A model generated the notes under the pieces. That model worked only from the letters and a program-made list of their open reading frames with translations, searched no databases and had not been told where the DNA came from. From positions 1 through 29,482 of the IMG/VR virus record IMGVR_UViG_3300009177_000094: a DNA stretch of 29,482 nt; one strand, 5' to 3'. Numbering within the stretch: the stretch's first letter is position 1; each line of letters begins with the position of its first letter. The position numbers and the translations under genes were made by a program. This document shows, one piece after another, positions 27,927-29,482 of this stretch. The DNA is from a virus.

Positions 27927-29083
27927 TGGACCACGCGGACGTTATAGGTTACCGAGGCCGGCGTGACCGCGACAATCGCGCAGACCCGAACAGTTACCGT
28001 GTCATTTGACGAAACGAAGGCATAGAAAGCGATTCCGGTCGAGAGGACGCTATCCGGGTCTGCCGACGGCGACGCCGTTGCAACCATTGTGGAGCGCGCT
28101 CCTGTCACAGTAGCGGTTCCTGCCGCACAAGCGCCCGGCGTCAACGCGCCGCCGCCGATTGCTGAGGTCGTGCCGATCAGAATCGGGAGGTCGCCGGCAG
28201 GGCACGTGCTCGTGAGGTTCTTGCTCGCGTCGGTGCAGACCGGAAGGGAGGCAGTCAGGTTCGGGACGTTAAGGTTCTGCGAACTATCGATTGTCAATGC
28301 GTTCGTTAGAGTGCCTGAAGCATTGGCGGTGAGAAATTTTATCCGTCCAGGGACGATTCCCGAACTCACCGCCGCATCGACTTCGCCACGGATTAGCGAG
28401 CTATCCTGAAAGTTGGTGCCGTCGCTGCCCTCAATATAGACACCGCCGAGTTGTGTTCCCGAGGCTACAGCGGTCTGATTGCCGAACGTATTATTGTTGC
28501 TTTGCGCAAGATACAGGGCCGCAGGAAAGGTGGTCGCCGCCCTATACGAAAAATCGACGATGGCCCCGGTGCCGCTGCCATTTCCCTGAACTTGGAAGGG
28601 TGGCGTCGCCCCGCCGTTCGAGACGGTCCTGTTGTTAAGGCTGTTGCCTACAACGAAGGTCGAGCCGACCAGAGAAAATGCCGTTGTGCCGGCCTGAGAG
28701 AATCCAAGCGTGCCGCCCGATTTGAAGAACCCGGTGTTGCTAGAAGCAATGGCAACCGCTGGTGTGGAGACACTGCCACTGGCATCGCTGGAGAGAAACA
28801 CGGTTCCCGTTGTGGTAAGCCCAGCAGCCGTTATCGTGCCGCTGTCGGTCAGGCCGCTTGTCGTGGGGCTCGCCGACAGGACCGCCGTGCCGGTTCCGGT
28901 CGTGCCGGTGACCGTCGTTCCCTGTATCTTGCCGAGGGTCGGGTTCGGATAGGTGCCCGATAGGTCGCCGCCGGCCGTCGAGCCCGAGGCAAGGCCAGGC
29001 CCCGCGCTGATGCTCGGGTCAGCGGCAAGCGCGCTGGTGCTAGCGATGGCGAGAGCGAGTGCCGCGGCGAGGATGCGGCTCAT
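27923..29083 (-). CDS. Tail-fibre-like protein with N-terminal signal peptide
   Basis: A 386-residue protein whose ATG at 29083 overlaps the previous stop (ATGA). It begins with a signal peptide-like segment (MSRILAAALALAIASTSALA, cut after residue 20), then LSGTYPNPTLGKIQG, a phrase typical of phage tail-fibre and tail-collar proteins, and long Gly/Thr/Ser-rich beta repeats (TTTGTVFLSSDASGSVSTP, SNTGFFKSGGTLGFSQ). The C-terminus is a compact beta domain with several Cys. Receptor binding is the likely role. Like the following GH76-like protein it is predicted to be exported. Confidence 0.7.
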   Translation of the reverse strand: MSRILAAALALAIASTSALAADPSISAGPGLASGSTAGGDLSGTYPNPTLGKIQGTTVTGTTGTGTAVLSASPTTSGLTDSGTITAAGLTTTGTVFLSSDASGSVSTPAVAIASSNTGFFKSGGTLGFSQAGTTAFSLVGSTFVVGNSLNNRTVSNGGATPPFQVQGNGSGTGAIVDFSYRAATTFPAALYLAQSNNNTFGNQTAVASGTQLGGVYIEGSDGTNFQDSSLIRGEVDAAVSSGIVPGRIKFLTANASGTLTNALTIDSSQNLNVPNLTASLPVCTDASKNLTSTCPAGDLPILIGTTSAIGGGALTPGACAAGTATVTGARSTMVATASPSADPDSVLSTGIAFYAFVSSNDTVTVRVCAIVAVTPASVTYNVRVVQ

Positions 29084-29482
29084 TTGTAGTAATCCACGCC
29101 GACCGTGCACGATCCGCCGCCGCTCGGCAGGATGAACTGGATTGTCGAGATATTGGGGTTGTTCACATAGACCTGACCCGAGGCCAGCCCGACGATATCG
29201 CCGGCAACCGGGACGGTCCCGTCATCGCGGAAGTTAGCGCAGTTTCCGTTCGTTCCGTTCACGCCGTTGAAGAAGATATCGGCGAATTTCGCCGTGGCTG
29301 GAACTGTCAGGGACTGGGCCGTTCCGCTCACGGTCAGGTTCTGCCGAGATGCCACCGGAGTGCGCAGGTAGGTACCGCCGCCGGGGCCCGGCTTGGTCAG
29401 CAGGTTGCCGGCGGTATCCACCTGGAAGCGGGTCGATTGCTTGTCGCCCAGGCTCGGCGGCGTCGCGTTATAGGTGCCGCCG
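29080..29482 (-). CDS. Virion protein, 5' end cut by window edge
   Basis: The frame is open from the right edge and ends at 29080, giving 133 visible residues. It contains ATPPSLGDKQSTRFQVDTAG, a phrase common in small phage structural proteins, then a beta-rich domain with aromatic and Asn/Gly residues and Cys near the end (GNCANF, SCTVGVDYYK). Its stop overlaps the tail-fibre start (ATGA). A head-decoration or tail-surface protein is likely; the true start lies beyond the window (the internal GTG at 29421 is not needed). Confidence 0.55.
   Translation of the reverse strand, partial: GGTYNATPPSLGDKQSTRFQVDTAGNLLTKPGPGGGTYLRTPVASRQNLTVSGTAQSLTVPATAKFADIFFNGVNGTNGNCANFRDDGTVPVAGDIVGLASGQVYVNNPNISTIQFILPSGGGSCTVGVDYYK

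Noticed and set aside
1-29482. CRISPR array, insertion sequence or integrase/attachment site
   Set aside because: No regularly spaced repeats, transposase motifs, or tyrosine/serine recombinase signatures were seen.

Overview
The window is part of the genome of a tailed bacteriophage (or an integrated copy of one). It carries a large terminase, a portal protein, DNA-ejection-type internal virion proteins, tail-fibre-like proteins, a phage replication and recombination set, and dense runs of tiny genes joined by ATGA/GTGA stop-start overlaps. No bacterial housekeeping gene, rRNA, tRNA, integrase or insertion sequence was seen. The base composition is GC-rich, and a GapR-like (DUF2312-like) protein is tentatively present; together these suggest an alphaproteobacterial host, but that is inference. 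Glycine/alanine-rich ejection-type proteins and the absence of a tape-measure gene in view hint at a short-tailed (podovirus-like) particle.

Layout. (1) Positions 1-5627, minus strand: a leftward late block with a short unknown gene, an acidic disordered protein, a holin-like two-helix membrane protein, a small lipoprotein, a KTSC-domain protein, a Cys/His-rich small protein, TerL and the portal, which runs off the left edge. (2) 5628-7246: a control region with repeated promoter- or operator-like motifs, a roughly 430-base gene-poor stretch full of inverted repeats (candidate structured RNA), and one or two minus-strand small genes including a phage zinc-finger protein. (3) 7247-10921, plus strand: an early-type operon of small proteins, an SNF2-family helicase and a DpdA-like (TGT-related) DNA-modification enzyme. 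(4) 10890-15130, minus strand: an operon starting with an XRE-type repressor and holding a GapR-like protein, a DUF1064 nuclease, a Lar-like zinc ribbon, a C5-cytosine methyltransferase, a Toprim-like primase fragment, zinc ribbons and a RepA-like ATPase. (5) 15248-19597, plus strand: a recombination operon (lambda-exo/YqaJ-type nuclease, HNH endonuclease, ERF annealing protein, DUF927-like ATPase, small membrane proteins), diverging from the repressor across a 117-base operator/promoter region. (6) 19594-29482, minus strand: late genes with a virion protein cut by the right edge, an exported tail-fibre-like protein, an exported GH76-like glycoside hydrolase, two AspH-type hydroxylase homologues flanking a sulfotransferase, three ejection-type proteins and a PurD-like ATP-grasp enzyme. 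Blocks 1 and 6 read in the same direction and look like the two ends of one late operon, as expected if the full genome is circular or circularly permuted.

The most notable content is non-standard chemistry: a DpdA-like base-exchange enzyme beside a cytosine methyltransferase and a Lar-like protein (genome modification and anti-restriction), and a late cassette of two AspH-like proteins (one with its metal site apparently lost), a sulfotransferase and an ATP-grasp ligase placed between tail and ejection genes. The latter may be an undescribed virion or host-surface modification system.
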